Source of the DNA: Allodiplogaster sudhausi
Taxonomy: Eukaryota; Nematoda; Chromadorea; Rhabditida; Diplogasteridae
Length of the DNA: 64,000 nt
Assembly: GCA_945643635.1 (NCBI GenBank)
Contig: CALZFC010000029.1
Span: 3,341,001 to 3,405,000, forward strand
Direction: 5' to 3'
Part shown: one piece after another, positions 46,401 to 56,917 of the stretch
How the letters are laid out: every line of letters starts with the position of its first letter
Position numbering within the stretch: position 1 is the stretch's first letter
Position numbers and translations under genes: made by a program
Notes under the pieces: generated by a model
What the model was told of the DNA's origin: nothing
The model's input: only the letters and a program-made list of their open reading frames with translations
The model's database searches: none

Positions 46401-46739
46401 TTTGTTATTTATAATTTCTTTGTAAAAGAAAAAAACAAGAGAAAACTTTCCACACGAGCAAACGATTTGAATTTGTTTTCCTGACTTTTGTGGTGTCTTC
46501 TCTCCAAATTACACGCTTTCTCGCGTTCATATTAGGCAAAAAGGCGCGAATTCAAACGTCTGTTTTGACACCTTTCTAGGTACATTGGCGCCTTCTCCTT
46601 CCTGCTCTTCATTGTGCCGCTATGCGCGTCGACCTTCTGCTTCTATCGCTGTCTGCCCGAGACGAGAGCGAGGACGGCCGAGCAGATTGCGCGCGCGCTC
46701 AGAGGAGAGCGCGAGATCGAGGAAGAGGAGACAGCTTAG
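40498..46739 (+). CDS. SLC2/GLUT-type sugar transporter, first exon not found
   Basis: Thirteen exons join in phase: 40,498-40,669, 40,829-40,887, 41,117-41,211, 42,073-42,217, 42,328-42,473, 43,079-43,151, 43,870-43,993, 44,219-44,277, 45,381-45,479, 45,661-45,701, 45,798-45,955, 46,186-46,326, 46,580-46,739. This is a 12-span major facilitator of the plasma membrane that moves hexoses or related polyols. Family marks: FHFGYQIAVINP in TM1, the loop LSEISPVRHRG (SExxPxxxRG), VEKAGRRALV (E-x-x-GRR), GAGPSAYFIGAELAPAESR (GPGP...AEL) and the final PETRARTAEQI (PETKGRT). The TM7 QQLSGIN motif is replaced by NATISFSG, so the substrate may differ from glucose. The first exon (start codon, ending in phase 1) is upstream of 40,498 and not identified. 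The intron after 45,955 has a GC donor, required by frame. Confidence 0.88.
42483..42600 (+). repeat. GAATTCGCGCC-family element in a transporter intron
   Basis: Ten bases after the donor of exon 42,328-42,473 the intron reads AAATTCACGTTTGAATTCGC, then GCCATTTTCCCTGAGACGC, then GAGGGCGATG. This is the clearest copy of the family; the tail TACGTGCTCCTTTAA (about 42,590-42,604) is shared with the copy at 55,117-55,270. Confidence 0.7.
44529..44801 (-). repeat. Dispersed 270-bp element, copy 3 (inverted)
   Basis: Reverse complement of copies 1 and 2, in the transporter intron after 44,277. It carries a variant TTGACCGGCCGGGTCAC also seen in the fragment at 46,894-46,924. No CT tract is attached to this copy. 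Confidence 0.7.
45000..45120 (+). repeat. GAATTCGCGCC-family element, degenerate
   Basis: TTTGAATGCGCGCGCTC, then GAGAGAGCGTGTGAAATAGG, then AGGGCGG. It is closest to the inverted copy at 17,525-17,650 and lies in the transporter intron between exons 44,219-44,277 and 45,381-45,479. Confidence 0.55.
46440..46568 (-). repeat. GAATTCGCGCC-family element next to the last transporter acceptor
   Basis: Plus strand: AAATTACACGCTTTCTCGCG, TTAGGCAAAAAGGCGCGAAT, TCAAACGTCTG. It ends 10-20 bases before the acceptor TT TCTAG at 46,579 of the last exon. Confidence 0.65.
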
Positions 46740-46862
46740 GGCCGTGAATTGGTTGAAGCCACAAGTACGGGCCGTATTTTAGTAGAACCTCAGGCCACAA
46801 TTACGGACCGAACTTTTGCTGAACCTCCGGCCACAATAACGGGCCGTATTTTAGAAAATATT
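46740..46862. repeat. Imperfect tandem repeat directly after the transporter stop
   Basis: Two and a half units of about 48 bases: CACAAGTACGGGCCGTATTT, CACAATTACGGACCGAACTT, CACAATAACGGGCCGTATTT, with GAACCTCAGGC/GAACCTCCGGC between. It starts one base after the stop codon, so it is probably transcribed as 3' UTR. Confidence 0.75.
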
Positions 46863-47823
46863 CGAAACGCGTTTTTGATGTAATAGAGAATGTTGTTGTT
46901 GACCGGCCGGGTCACACTTCCTGATATTCATTAGCCTGTTGTTCGCACTTTTCTTCTTTATGACACCAAAGGAACGGGATCATCATATTAACGGATAACA
47001 GGGATATCATTAAAGGAATATGGCTTATTCTGCCTTTCAGAAGTACTCTATAGTTATAAATAGTGTTCATGAGCACAGATTTTTCTCGAATTTCCATAAT
47101 GCATGTCAATCTCTTGATTCTTATTGATTAACATTATTCGGTTCATGTTTCCTTTGAATTTGAAGTACGTGTTGCCTTTAAACTCGATTGCATTTACCGA
47201 TTACTTCTATCCAATTCACAATTGTTGCCCTGTGTATTCTCGTAACAACGAGAGCAGAATGGCCAATGGCTATTGATAAATCCGAGTTGACATTAACTTA
47301 TCTATTTCATTTCATATTTCTCTAACATAAGATAACTTCGGCGTAAAAATAACCAGGTCTCTTTCCCAATGAGTTATTTCAAACTTTCTCTTCTGCAACC
47401 TGAACATCCGCTTACAATGAGTGCTACTGCATTTGCAATATTTCGAAGAATTCCAAAGAATAAGCACGTATGATATGAATTTGGTTTAGTAGATCAAAAT
47501 AAATTGTCTGTTAAGGTAACAAAGAAAACAATCGACAAGTCAAATCACCCTGTCAATTTCAATTGAACATGTTTTATGCACTTCCGCACGTTGCATAGTA
47601 AAGAACATGCAATGAACAAGAGGCAGATATCCTTTTTCCACGTTTTTGGGAGTGTAAATATCAAAATGAATAATGTACCAGTTGGATTCTCACTAATGCT
47701 TTGCTAACAAGTGAAATGATCCTTCGTTCACTTCACCCAACTGCCTCCTCGCTGATCAATTGGCACCTCCGAGGCTCTCTTCTCCCGCTTTCTCTCTTTC
47801 TCTTCCTCGTCGTCCCTAGTGTG
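46863..47823. other. Intergenic stretch without a recognised gene
   Basis: Holds a fragment of the 270-bp dispersed element (46,894-46,924). Otherwise AT-rich single-copy sequence; I see no exon chain. The final part before 47,824 presumably carries the promoter of the Cys-rich peptide gene. An in-frame ATG at 47,701 would extend that protein but spoil its signal peptide. Confidence 0.5.
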
Positions 47824-48436
47824 ATGTTGCTTCTGAAGACCTTCTTCATCGTGCTCTTCTGCCTGGGTGCATTTGCACACGAAGAATGCGAAACATCTGT
47901 CTACCCCTTCAATGTGAGGCATAGCGAGAACAAAGGAAATGGCTATTGAAATAACTATTTTATATTTAAACTTTAACTTTTAATTACGGAATCAAGTTTA
48001 AAGAAAGAAATAATGGATATTAAAAACAACTATTTTATATTTAAACTTTAACTTTTAATTACGGAATCAAGTTTAAAGAAAGAAATAATGGATATTAAAA
48101 ACAACTATTTTATATTTAAACTTTAACTTTTAATTACGGAATCAAGTTTAAAGAAAGAAATAATGGATATTAAAAACAACTATTTTATATTTAAACTTTA
48201 ACTTTTAATTACGGAATCAAGTTTAATGTTTTTTAACCGCTTCCCATCCTCAGAGGAACTGCTACAACAGGAGGAACGGCCACGAATGCAAAGTATCCTG
48301 CAAGACCTGGTTTTGGCAGCAGTGTCTCCACGAGTACGAGGAACATCCAGGAGAAATGCGTGTCAAACAAACCTGCCTTACTGTAGACGCGGTGGAACAT
48401 CTGCATTGCATGTTGGGTCTGTTAAAATTGTCATAA
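47824..48436 (+). CDS. Small secreted Cys-rich peptide, two exons, stop codon inside an LTR
   Basis: Exon 1, 47,824-47,913, encodes a signal peptide (MLLLKTFFIVLFCLGAFA) and HEECETSVYPFN. Exon 2, 48,254-48,436, continues in phase 0 (RNCYNRRNGHECKVSCKTWF, WQQCLHEYEEH, VKQTCLTVDAVEHLHCM). The mature chain of about 72 residues has seven cysteines, an odd number, which may mean that the C-terminus has been altered. The donor AAT|GTGAGG and acceptor CTCAG are good. The reading frame enters the LTR copy that starts at 48,429 and stops at TAA 48,434-48,436, two codons after the border, so the original end of the protein is lost. The intron carries a 75-bp tandem repeat. Family not recognised. Confidence 0.65.
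47953..48228. repeat. 75-bp tandem repeat, 3.7 near-identical copies
   Basis: The word TATTTTATATTTAAACTTTA begins at 47,956, 48,031, 48,106 and 48,181, exactly 75 bases apart, with no difference seen between the copies. It fills most of the intron of the Cys-rich peptide gene. The identity points to recent amplification or an assembly artefact. Confidence 0.95.
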
Positions 48437-49056
48437 GGCCGACTATCATATTCCTCATTCTCATTTTATCAAATGGCCAAACACTCACAAAACCTCTTCC
48501 CTTTGTTATTTTCCACATGCATTCTTCATTTCATACAATCCTACCAATTATTACCACTTTTCTATAAGTCATTCCTAATTCTGTTAAGAATGCCACTGCA
48601 TGTACATACAGTTGTCACATTGCCTGGACTTGTATTTTTAGCCCGCCAGAACGCGCCCAGTATAGGTCGTCATGGCTTATGTACAGTTGCCGTTCTTGCA
48701 CTTTGCCGGTTTTAATTGCGAGCTGTAACGATAAACAAGATCGCTCTCTGAACTCGGTGTTCGCGCACCTCACCACGCACTAAGGGATCACCGGGGCACG
48801 ACTGTGCCACCTCTGCACCCAAAAGGGGAAGCAGAGAAGAGTCAGAGGAGAGCCTCTGACTGAGTGCAGAAGCACGACCTCTGCCTGAAGGAGGCAGAGA
48901 AGGGTCAGGGCCGAGACCCAGACCGAGCGCAACAGCGCACCTCTGCTCGAGAAGCAGAGAAGAGCCGGGGAAGCCCCGACTGAGCGCAACAGCGCGCCCG
49001 CAGGGGACTGCGGAAGAGGAGCAGAAGGTTCCTGAGGCTTGACGCGTAAAGCGTCG
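48429..49056. mobile_element. Second LTR copy, inverted relative to the first
   Basis: Starts TGTCATAAGGCCGACTATCA and follows the reverse complement of 18,075-18,713 to GACGCGTAAAGCGTC at 49,041-49,055. It lacks the 14-bp internal duplication CATGTACATGCAGTG-like seen at 18,530-18,550 and has scattered substitutions. The hairpin array is conserved (48,796-49,013). No matching target duplication is visible, and the 3' end is CG, not CA, so one border may be rearranged. It supplies the stop codon of the Cys-rich peptide gene. Confidence 0.8.
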
Positions 49057-49295
49057 CCCAGAGGCACACTCACTCCCCGGCCATATCCAAAGACTTATCC
49101 GTCACAAAATAGCCTCTATAAGATTCAAGGAGACTTCTATGGACACCTGCCCCCCGGGGGAATTTTTTTATATTTATTTTACTCTTTGAAAAAAAACTTT
49201 ATGACGGAAGCATCTAGTATTCATAGCGAAGTTTAGGTGGTATTCTTCTAATTTGCACAAAAATTGGCAGCATAGGAACACTCGAATAGAAGAAG

Positions 49296-50625
49296 ATGAG
49301 CGAAGAAAAGTGCCCTATTGCAGAGTGGAAGGACGGCGTCTTCAGCAAACTATCATGCTATTGTGGTTACGGTACGGAGGGTGATGACTGCAAGCTCAAC
49401 TTGACTGCGATCCCCAACCGGATTGATCGTCTCAACTCCTTTCGAAATCCGTACAAGCACTATGTCAATCTTCACGTTCATGAGGTTTATTGCCAATATT
49501 TATAGGATACGAAAAACTCTCTTTTGAATTCGCGCGCCTACCTGAGTATTGGGCAAGAGAGCGAATTCAGAGGTATTAAAAACCTAAAAAAAACCTTTGA
49601 AGTTGAGAACTAAAAAAAAATGCTGGACGAAGGTGTGCTATAGTGATTCATATGAGGAATATTTAGCGAAAAGCGAGGAAAGACAGGAAAGGTTTATAAA
49701 GAATGAGCCTTCTCCGAAAAAGGACTTAATCAGTACTAATCTAGGCATATAGCATAAATAAATAAAAACACAAACAAAATAATGTAATACTAGGTAATGC
49801 ATGCCCTTAACGCTCCAATTCCAACGGCAACGACTTCCACATCTACAAGGCATGATTTTTGATCATCTCCTGCTGTCTTCCAAGAACAAAACATGCGACA
49901 TTTGGACAGCAATTATTTCTCAAATAAAACAAAATAAAATTAATCTAATTTAAATTATATATTTTTGTAGATCGACAACGATGGCTTTCTCCACAACCAC
50001 AATGACTTCGGAGGAACTGACGTTAGCACATATGCGTGTTCTTCTAAGGGATTAAACATTTAAATGTTGCCATTTTCTGCAAAATTCCAGTTCGCCAGCA
50101 TTGAGCACTTCGGCGAAATTGACAACAATTCGAGCGCTGCCTCTGCAGCCTCTAAGAAGTAAGTCCGAAAGATATAATATTATTCCTGTAAAATTCGAAA
50201 GAATTTTTTTCAGCGACTTGTCGCTTTGTAAGACCACAAAAAAAAACCAACAGAAGCTAGCCTTATAAACAAATAATCATTCTATATGCAAATTCATAAA
50301 TTATGCTTTCATTTCGTCCTTTTCACAAGAAGAACCGCTGCCGCATCTGAAGTCCATCTTCGATTCTCCAGTAAGAATTATCATATTTGAAGATAATTAT
50401 ATTATTTAATGTAATATTATTATAAATTTTTATTGTTTAATTCTATTACAATAAGAAAAGAAAAAAACTGGTTTCCAGCTTCATACATATATGAAAGTAA
50501 CATATTTTCCTTGGGTGTCACAGTTCTTCTGGGTCGGCGTGGCCTTTTTCGCGGTCGCCGTGCTCGTCACGCTGGCAGTCATCGTGTTAACCTACGACGA
50601 ATTCCGACAGCTGCCTACTTCGTAA
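49296..50625 (+). CDS. Small single-span membrane protein, C-terminal TM segment
   Basis: Exons: 49,296-49,484 (63 codons, MSEEKCPIAEWKDGVFSKLS, Cys pair CYCGYGTEGDDC), 49,971-50,021, 50,091-50,158, one near 50,336-50,370 (EPLPHLKSIFDSP) and 50,524-50,625, ending TAA. The last exon is one hydrophobic span followed by a short polar tail: FFWVGVAFFAVAVLVTLAVI then VLTYDEFRQLPTS. Without a signal peptide, it should be tail-anchored-like or type III, with an acidic N-terminal part (IDNNSS, HNHNDFGG). An AATAAA follows at 50,630. The join between 50,158 and the next exon does not keep frame with any acceptor I can see; a mini-exon at 50,214-50,227 may be involved. I do not recognise the family. 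Confidence 0.6.
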
Positions 50626-51008
50626 ATGGAAATAAACCTTGTTCTTTTTGTGTACCTTAAACCTTAGAACAAATAAATTATCCAGACAAGAACGAAGGCA
50701 ATTTCTTGCTTAAAGTAGCATGAACACAATAAGTCGTTCACGGAAAAAATTCTTGCGGTCAAACGTTCACCTCTGTCATATCGCACATCTACTCTAGGGC
50801 AGTTGTTGAATTTTACTTCAAGCAATTCCGCATCAATCCACGATGTTCACATCGTTTTTTTATGAACTACATACATATCTGACACTTATTTGCCCCTGAA
50901 GTTGCCCATTATGCTTAGATGCATCTCTACTGTCGAACATTCAATCGCAACAATATAACAACCGCCTTCTTTATAACAATGACACGTATGTAGTTCTCTC
51001 AAATAGCA

Positions 51009-54000
51009 CTACTTAACTACACTTCCATAAGTGGCATTGTCCATATTGCTTAATTGTAAGTTGGGCGCATGTTCTTGGCGCTGTTCGCTGCTGGCTTCTT
51101 CCGCGTGACCAACCGCTTCCGCTTCCGCGACCGACTCGGCAGCAACCGCCACCACGTCACGCGGTACGCTCCATGAAGAGAACGCGAAGCAGACGGCGCA
51201 CACGCCAAGCAGCGGATTGATGGCGTAGAAGCCGTCGAGAAGCGCGTAAAAGTGTGCGCGAGGCCCGTCTGCATCTGCTAGCGATGGCCGCACGGCATCG
51301 GCGATCTACATATAAAATGGTGTGATAATTGTGTTTTCGCACCAAATCCACCATTTGAATTTCGCTCCAATTTATTTTGAATTTGAATTTGGCGCCAAAA
51401 CTAACCGCGCCAACAATGCTCGCGGCAGGCGCGTCGCCGAGAAGGCTACTCACGACGTAGTAGATGGCTGTCGCGGTCGCACGCCGCTGCTCAGGAATGA
51501 CGCGCTTAGGAGAAGAAAAATTGAATTTGAATTTGGCGCCATTTTTCTTGGGTAAACGTTTTTGTGTCAATAACGAGGTAATTTTCATATATACATATGA
51601 ACTGAACTATATCTTCTGAATAAACATAGATTAAAATTTTTTTTAAATAATTATTATACACAATAATTTCGCCAACCATAACGATGCCCATCGCTAGAGC
51701 GTAGATGCCAAAGATCGCGAAGGAACCAATGAGCGCAAGTATCTACATATGTATATTAAAGGAACCAAGTACGGAATGATTCTACATAAGTACATGTGTA
51801 AATCAAATCCATTTTGAATTACATACTTTATTGGAGAAGGATTTAGACAAATTCAAATTGATCCGCGTATGTAAAACCAAATGATAAGTATTCAGTGTAC
51901 GGCTCCTTAAAATTGAAGAAGAATGAAAGATTTTTTTTTGAAAATTAAGAAGCTAATTTTTTGTTGGATAACCTGTCGCTCCTTTCGATTCGACAACTAT
52001 TGACTTAATTAAGTTGATGCCTATGTATGTATGTATGAAAAATAAAATAAAATAAAATAAAAACAGAGAGAAAAGCAAGACGACCGTTCGCGATGGCTGG
52101 CATATAGTTGAACTGACATAGTTGATGATGACGTCAATCATGAGGAATCGTTGTACGACGAACGTCGTGCATGTCGAAATGGCCGCCGCGACGGCGCCCA
52201 CGATCGATGCGGCGCGCGGTGAATGCCAACGCTGTGCGAGAAATCAACAAATACATTGTATTTTAATCTTATTCAATTGTATAATAATTGTATATTGGCT
52301 GAACAATATCGCATGGAAATTATCGATTGAATTTGATCGAGACTGAAAATAATGGATTGAAATTATCGATTAAACTTTATCGATTGAAATTTAAAAAAAA
52401 AATACAAATAAATCACTCAAGAAGTTCTCTGCGATCAAAACAACAGAGAGTCAAAAATAGACAACAAAAAAAAAACCTCCGTGAGCCACGAGGTGAAAGT
52501 CGCGCCGAGAATGCCGCCCGTCGAAGTGCTAATGCTGTAGACGGTGAGAATGCTGAAATTGTAACATTGTACGAATCCAAATGTGACACTTTGTATTCCT
52601 GTGGAGAACAATCGCTCGCTTAATATATACATATATATATATATTGTACGAAAACACCTAGCTCTTATAAGTAGTCGTTTATCAAGCAAAAATCGGCAAT
52701 TATGAAGTTAGCCAATCATTCTATGTAGCTAGCTCATACTCTCCCCTTTAAATTTCAATCGATTTATCGCTGATCGGCGCCGATCGTGTGATGAGATGCG
52801 CAGCGTTCAGAGCAGCAGCGTCGGTTCAATTTGTCACACATGAATTGGCCGTGAACTAGAAGGACTTGTTGGATACGGTATACCGCGCGTTCCAAAGAAA
52901 CGGGTCCGTAAATTAGCAATAATTAACGGAATATATGCGTAGTTTGATGCTCCTCAAAGTACGGAGGACAAAACGCTGTGGCTGTGTTCTATGGTCGACT
53001 TCCACATTTGGACATGGTAAACAATGAACACTGGAAGAGCACAGAAGTGCACACAGCGCATATAGTTCGGAACTATTGGCACGCTGCAAATAGTTCAGTT
53101 TGATAGTTCGCTCAGGCCGAACGATCATGCCAGCCGGCGGTGAACTATCAGGGCCAAAGCAAACATGCTTTACTGACAGTGGAAGACTGAGGCCGTGGAA
53201 GATGGCCGAATCGTGGTCGGTGGCATCTGAAGCCAGCTGCATCAGATACGGATTCCACCATCCGTGCGCGTCCGTCACCGCCTGCACGCAGGAGATTGCC
53301 AGAGTCATCAGTACAAAGGACGGACTGTAATCATAACAAGATGATGATTTGTCAGCTAACAGCTACATAGTATGTATTAAATTCCGGGGCTAACATTTCT
53401 TACTCTGATCTCACAGCATTGTAAATATATGCAGGATTTCGCATAAATGAGGAAAATTGGGTTTTTGGGCATTGCTTACACTTTGATGATAGCGACAATG
53501 TCACGAAGAATGGACGAGGCCGTTCGCTGGCTACTTGACGTAGAGTCGACTTTGGCGCTCTTCACTGAGGCCTCCTGAAACGTCCGGTTTATGAGAGCGC
53601 GAACCTTGGCCGTAATACAGATATCTTAATCAGATTTGATTGTTAACTCGGTTTCTCTCTCTAACGTCCTTCCTCTCTTGTGACTGCTGAACTTGTCATC
53701 AGGCCGAGTAAATCGTATTCAAACGGCAGACTTTTCCCGCGCTCGAAGATCGCGCGCGGAATATGCACCAACCGGTAGCGTGAGAAGAAAGGTCACAAGA
53801 GTGGCGGCTGCAAACGGCGTCGCTATCCGTGCTGTCCATTGCCACGAAATGCCGTTTGCGATGGTGGCAGATGAAATGGAAGCCGAGGCGCTCCTGACAA
53901 AAAAAACTTGGAAATGACAGAAAGCTACAGTAATCCGGCTCGAGGCCACGCTAAAAATGGTAGCTTTTGTTACCATCCCATCGGCAATGCATAATAGAAG

Positions 54001-55107
54001 AACATGAGCGCGTAGCCACGACCGCTGTCTAAACGGAATTAATTAAAAGTAATATTCAAAATGCATATATTGAAAAGTAGTTTTTTTTCTCTTACAATTA
54101 GCGTAACTTTTCCATGGGGCACATGATCATTCAATATGAGAACATGGTGAATGATTAGAAAATTTTTTTGAAATCTACGTTTTTCCTATTCTTCAATAAG
54201 AAAAGAAGCTTAGTTTAGACAACAAAAATTGCGCCTTCTGCAAAAAGCTGCGCGAGCAACGGTGGCCCTATCGTGTTCAGCGATGCGGAGCCGATCGCTC
54301 CAGCAGCGCGTAGCACGCAAAAGAGCCAGAAGAGCTGGAATTCGAGATAAAAGGATAGTGTAACGCTTTCAATGTCGCTTGCTTTTTGAAAGTTCGCTTT
54401 GCGCATACTTTAATCGGCACCAGACAAAGTATTGAACTTGTCGCGCTGCATCAATAAAACAAAGAGAAGAAGAACCCACCTCGCCCGGAACGAGCGACGA
54501 CAGCAGACTGGCGGCCAGCCAGACTACGCAGCCACTCGCACACACCAAACGGCGGCTGTACCTGAAGAAGAAGACGAGGAGAAGTAGACGGATCACCATG
54601 GTGAATAGTATTACAGGCAGATACTATCAGATAGTACACAGATAGTATTATGGACAGAAGACTCGCTCATAGTACGGATATGTAAGTATGGAGGAGATGA
54701 ACAATGTAAAGTACGGAAATATCCGTACTTTATATCCGTCACCAGTAACTGATTTTTTTTCCGGATACATCAAATAATATAAATAATATATGTTAATAGA
54801 ATATAAATAAATAAATGCATAAATAAATACCTGTCAGCGAGCGCGCCAATGACCGGCGCACTCGCGACGTACACGACAATGTAGAAGGTGGAGATGAGGC
54901 CGGCACTCGTGTCCGCGAGCGAGAAGAAGGTGGTCACAGAGCCAAGGCGACCTTGAGGGAGGAATAAATAATGAGAGCGAAAAAAGGGAAAAAAAGGAAA
55001 AAAGAAAAGAAGACAAAGAAACCAGCGACGACGTAGCGATCGAGGACGCAGAGAAACAAGAGGAATGTAAGCAGAAAGACAACGGCAATTCGTCGACGGA
55101 GACGCAT
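51009..55107 (-). CDS. SPNS: Spinster-family lysosomal transporter (SPNS)
   Basis: Thirteen exons join in phase to 506 aa (human SPNS1 is 528): 55,107-55,023, 54,951-54,831, 54,561-54,480, 54,334-54,235, 54,028-53,974, 53,893-53,725, 53,574-53,480, 53,324-53,178, 52,552-52,477, 52,231-52,118, 51,742-51,662, 51,504-51,406, 51,305-51,009. Spinster proteins are 12-span major facilitators of late endosomes and lysosomes that export lysophospholipids or sphingoid lipids. Matches to human SPNS1 run along the chain: LDRYVVAG (YMDRFTVAG), ADTSAGLISTFYIVVYVASA (GDSSSGLIQTVFISSYMVLA), GALADRYSRR, LFAEDSGRGYALMFFYYALP (LFVADQRSRMLSIFYFAIP), PSFVL, RRATATAIYYVVSSLLGDAP (RRSTAEAFQIVLSHLLGDAG). The intron after 54,235 uses a GC donor. 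The first exon lies just behind a GAATTCGCGCC-family element. The C-terminal tail is acidic and unique. Confidence 0.92.
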
Positions 55108-55116
55108 CCTTTGAAT

Positions 55117-55270
55117 TGACTAGAATATTCACGTTTGAATTGGCGCCCTTTTGCCTGATTGTGAGACGCAAGGGCGAGAGAGCATGGGATATAGAGAGAC
55201 GCCGATTACAATGGCCAGGAATATTAGAATAGATAACGTTTCGTGCTCCTTTAAAAGGAATAAAGATAAA
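55117..55270 (+). repeat. GAATTCGCGCC-family element upstream of the spinster start codon
   Basis: Plus strand: ATATTCACGTTTGAATTGGC, GCCCTTTTGCCTGATTGTGA, GACGCAAGGGCGAGAGAGC, later GTGCTCCTTTAAAAGG. Its left end is about 20 bases from the ATG of the divergently reading spinster gene (55,107); on that gene's strand it ends ATATTCTAG, an acceptor-like sequence. Confidence 0.65.
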
Positions 55271-55742
55271 TTCCATAGTTTGACATAGCCTGTTTAGCCA
55301 TTATATTATATTTCCTAGGAGACGCACAGTAAGCATCTATATACATACATACATACATATGTATGCATGTATGGATGTATGTATAACGACCTAGGCAAAT
55401 ACGCTCAATATATACATATGTATATACTTTGGTCTCTGAACACATTTAATGCACTTTACAAACGCGGCGAAACAATGCAAAGCGCGATGCAATAGGGACA
55501 GTCATGACTGTCTGACTTTAGCACCGCTTTGCAGTGCGTATTATTCGCAGAAAGCGAAAGTGTTTGAGAGAGAGAGCGAGAGAGAAAATAATGCGACAGC
55601 AGATGGAAAAGGGAGATGCGAGAGAAAGAGAGTGAGAGAGAGAATAATGGAGAGAGAGAGAACGAGCGAGTTGGAGACTGAGTGAGAATCGGAGTACTTA
55701 TTGCGATTGACTGAAGTGTGAGTAGTATGGAGATGGACAGAT

Positions 55743-55775
<33 letters not shown>

Positions 55776-56651
55776 AAAGCTCGTGTTCTTGCTACTGATA
55801 AGTATTTATGATGGAAGAGGTAGTCGTTCTCTGTGCTTCGTGCATGCAAATCAGGCGAAATCGAACTTCGCTATTGTTCTACTTTGTCTGTGATATCTGA
55901 ACTATGAACAGTGAACAACAGTGAAAACCAAAAGGTCTCCTCTGATAAAAAAGACCAAAAGGTCTCCCCTGATAAAAAAAATCCGTAAAAGAATTCATTG
56001 CAATTTCACTAACATAAGCAACAAATAAAATGATGCGTTTATTAACGTTATTTGGTCAACCTGGAGTCTGTTTTTGCAAGAATAATTTACTGTTAGCGAA
56101 AATGTTTTTATAGATGCATGTAACATAAAATTAGACAAACAAATGTATGTACATATGTATATGCAACTTTTTATTTTATGCCAAGTTCACTATGCTTCAT
56201 TTCAGTCTAACCCTTTTTATTCTTCACAAATTCAGTAAATTAAAATGAAAAATGGTATCTCAATGGTCAAACTTTCGGTGCTCTTGCACTTGAGGCCGTA
56301 AAGGAGCACGACACTCAGCCGTAATCTACTATTTCCTTTTTCCTGACCATTGCAGACGATTCTCTCTCTCTCTCTCTCACTCTCTCTCTAAAACACATTA
56401 TCGCTTGCCCTCGCGCCAGGCAACGCTTTTCTTTCCGCACATATTTCGCTCCTTTTTGGCCTGCACCTTGGCGATAACGATGAATATTGCGCCTAGTTTC
56501 GGTAAATTGGAAATTTGATGTCCATCAAAATATTATAGACTCCTTTATTCGTTCAATCGGACATTTCAACTGAATTGAATTGAAAGACATTGAAAAAGGA
56601 TAAATTGGCGTCCGGCGTCAAAATAAAAAAAGTGTGGTTCGAAATTCTCCT
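55271..56651. other. Intergenic stretch between spinster and the Gly-rich gene
   Basis: Holds GA tracts (55,567-55,670, 55,741-55,775), an ATGT/ACAT repeat cluster at 55,340-55,385 and a short direct repeat GACCAAAAGGTCTCC at about 55,925-55,970 (AAAACCAAAAGGTCTCCTCT / AAGACCAAAAGGTCTCCCCT). No gene is supported. Confidence 0.5.
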
Positions 56652-56874
56652 CTAGCGTCCGACAGCATATCCGCCGCCGCCGCCACGGCCACCGCCCTGA
56701 AGAACGATTGTTTTTCAATTTAAATTACTTTTTTTTCTCCGTAATATTTAATGCTTTATACGCCATGTGTGCCTCTTGGTTTGTTCTCTTTTTTTCTAAC
56801 CGGTTTCGTAGCGGCTTGGGGAAACTAAGCTCAAGTGGTCCATAATTTTGACGTGATCAAATAAATAAATAAAA

Positions 56875-56917
<43 letters not shown>

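Noticed and set aside
53100..53330. Plus-strand 76-aa frame over a spinster exon
   Set aside because: Shadow of the minus-strand exon 53,324-53,178, which continues the spinster alignment.
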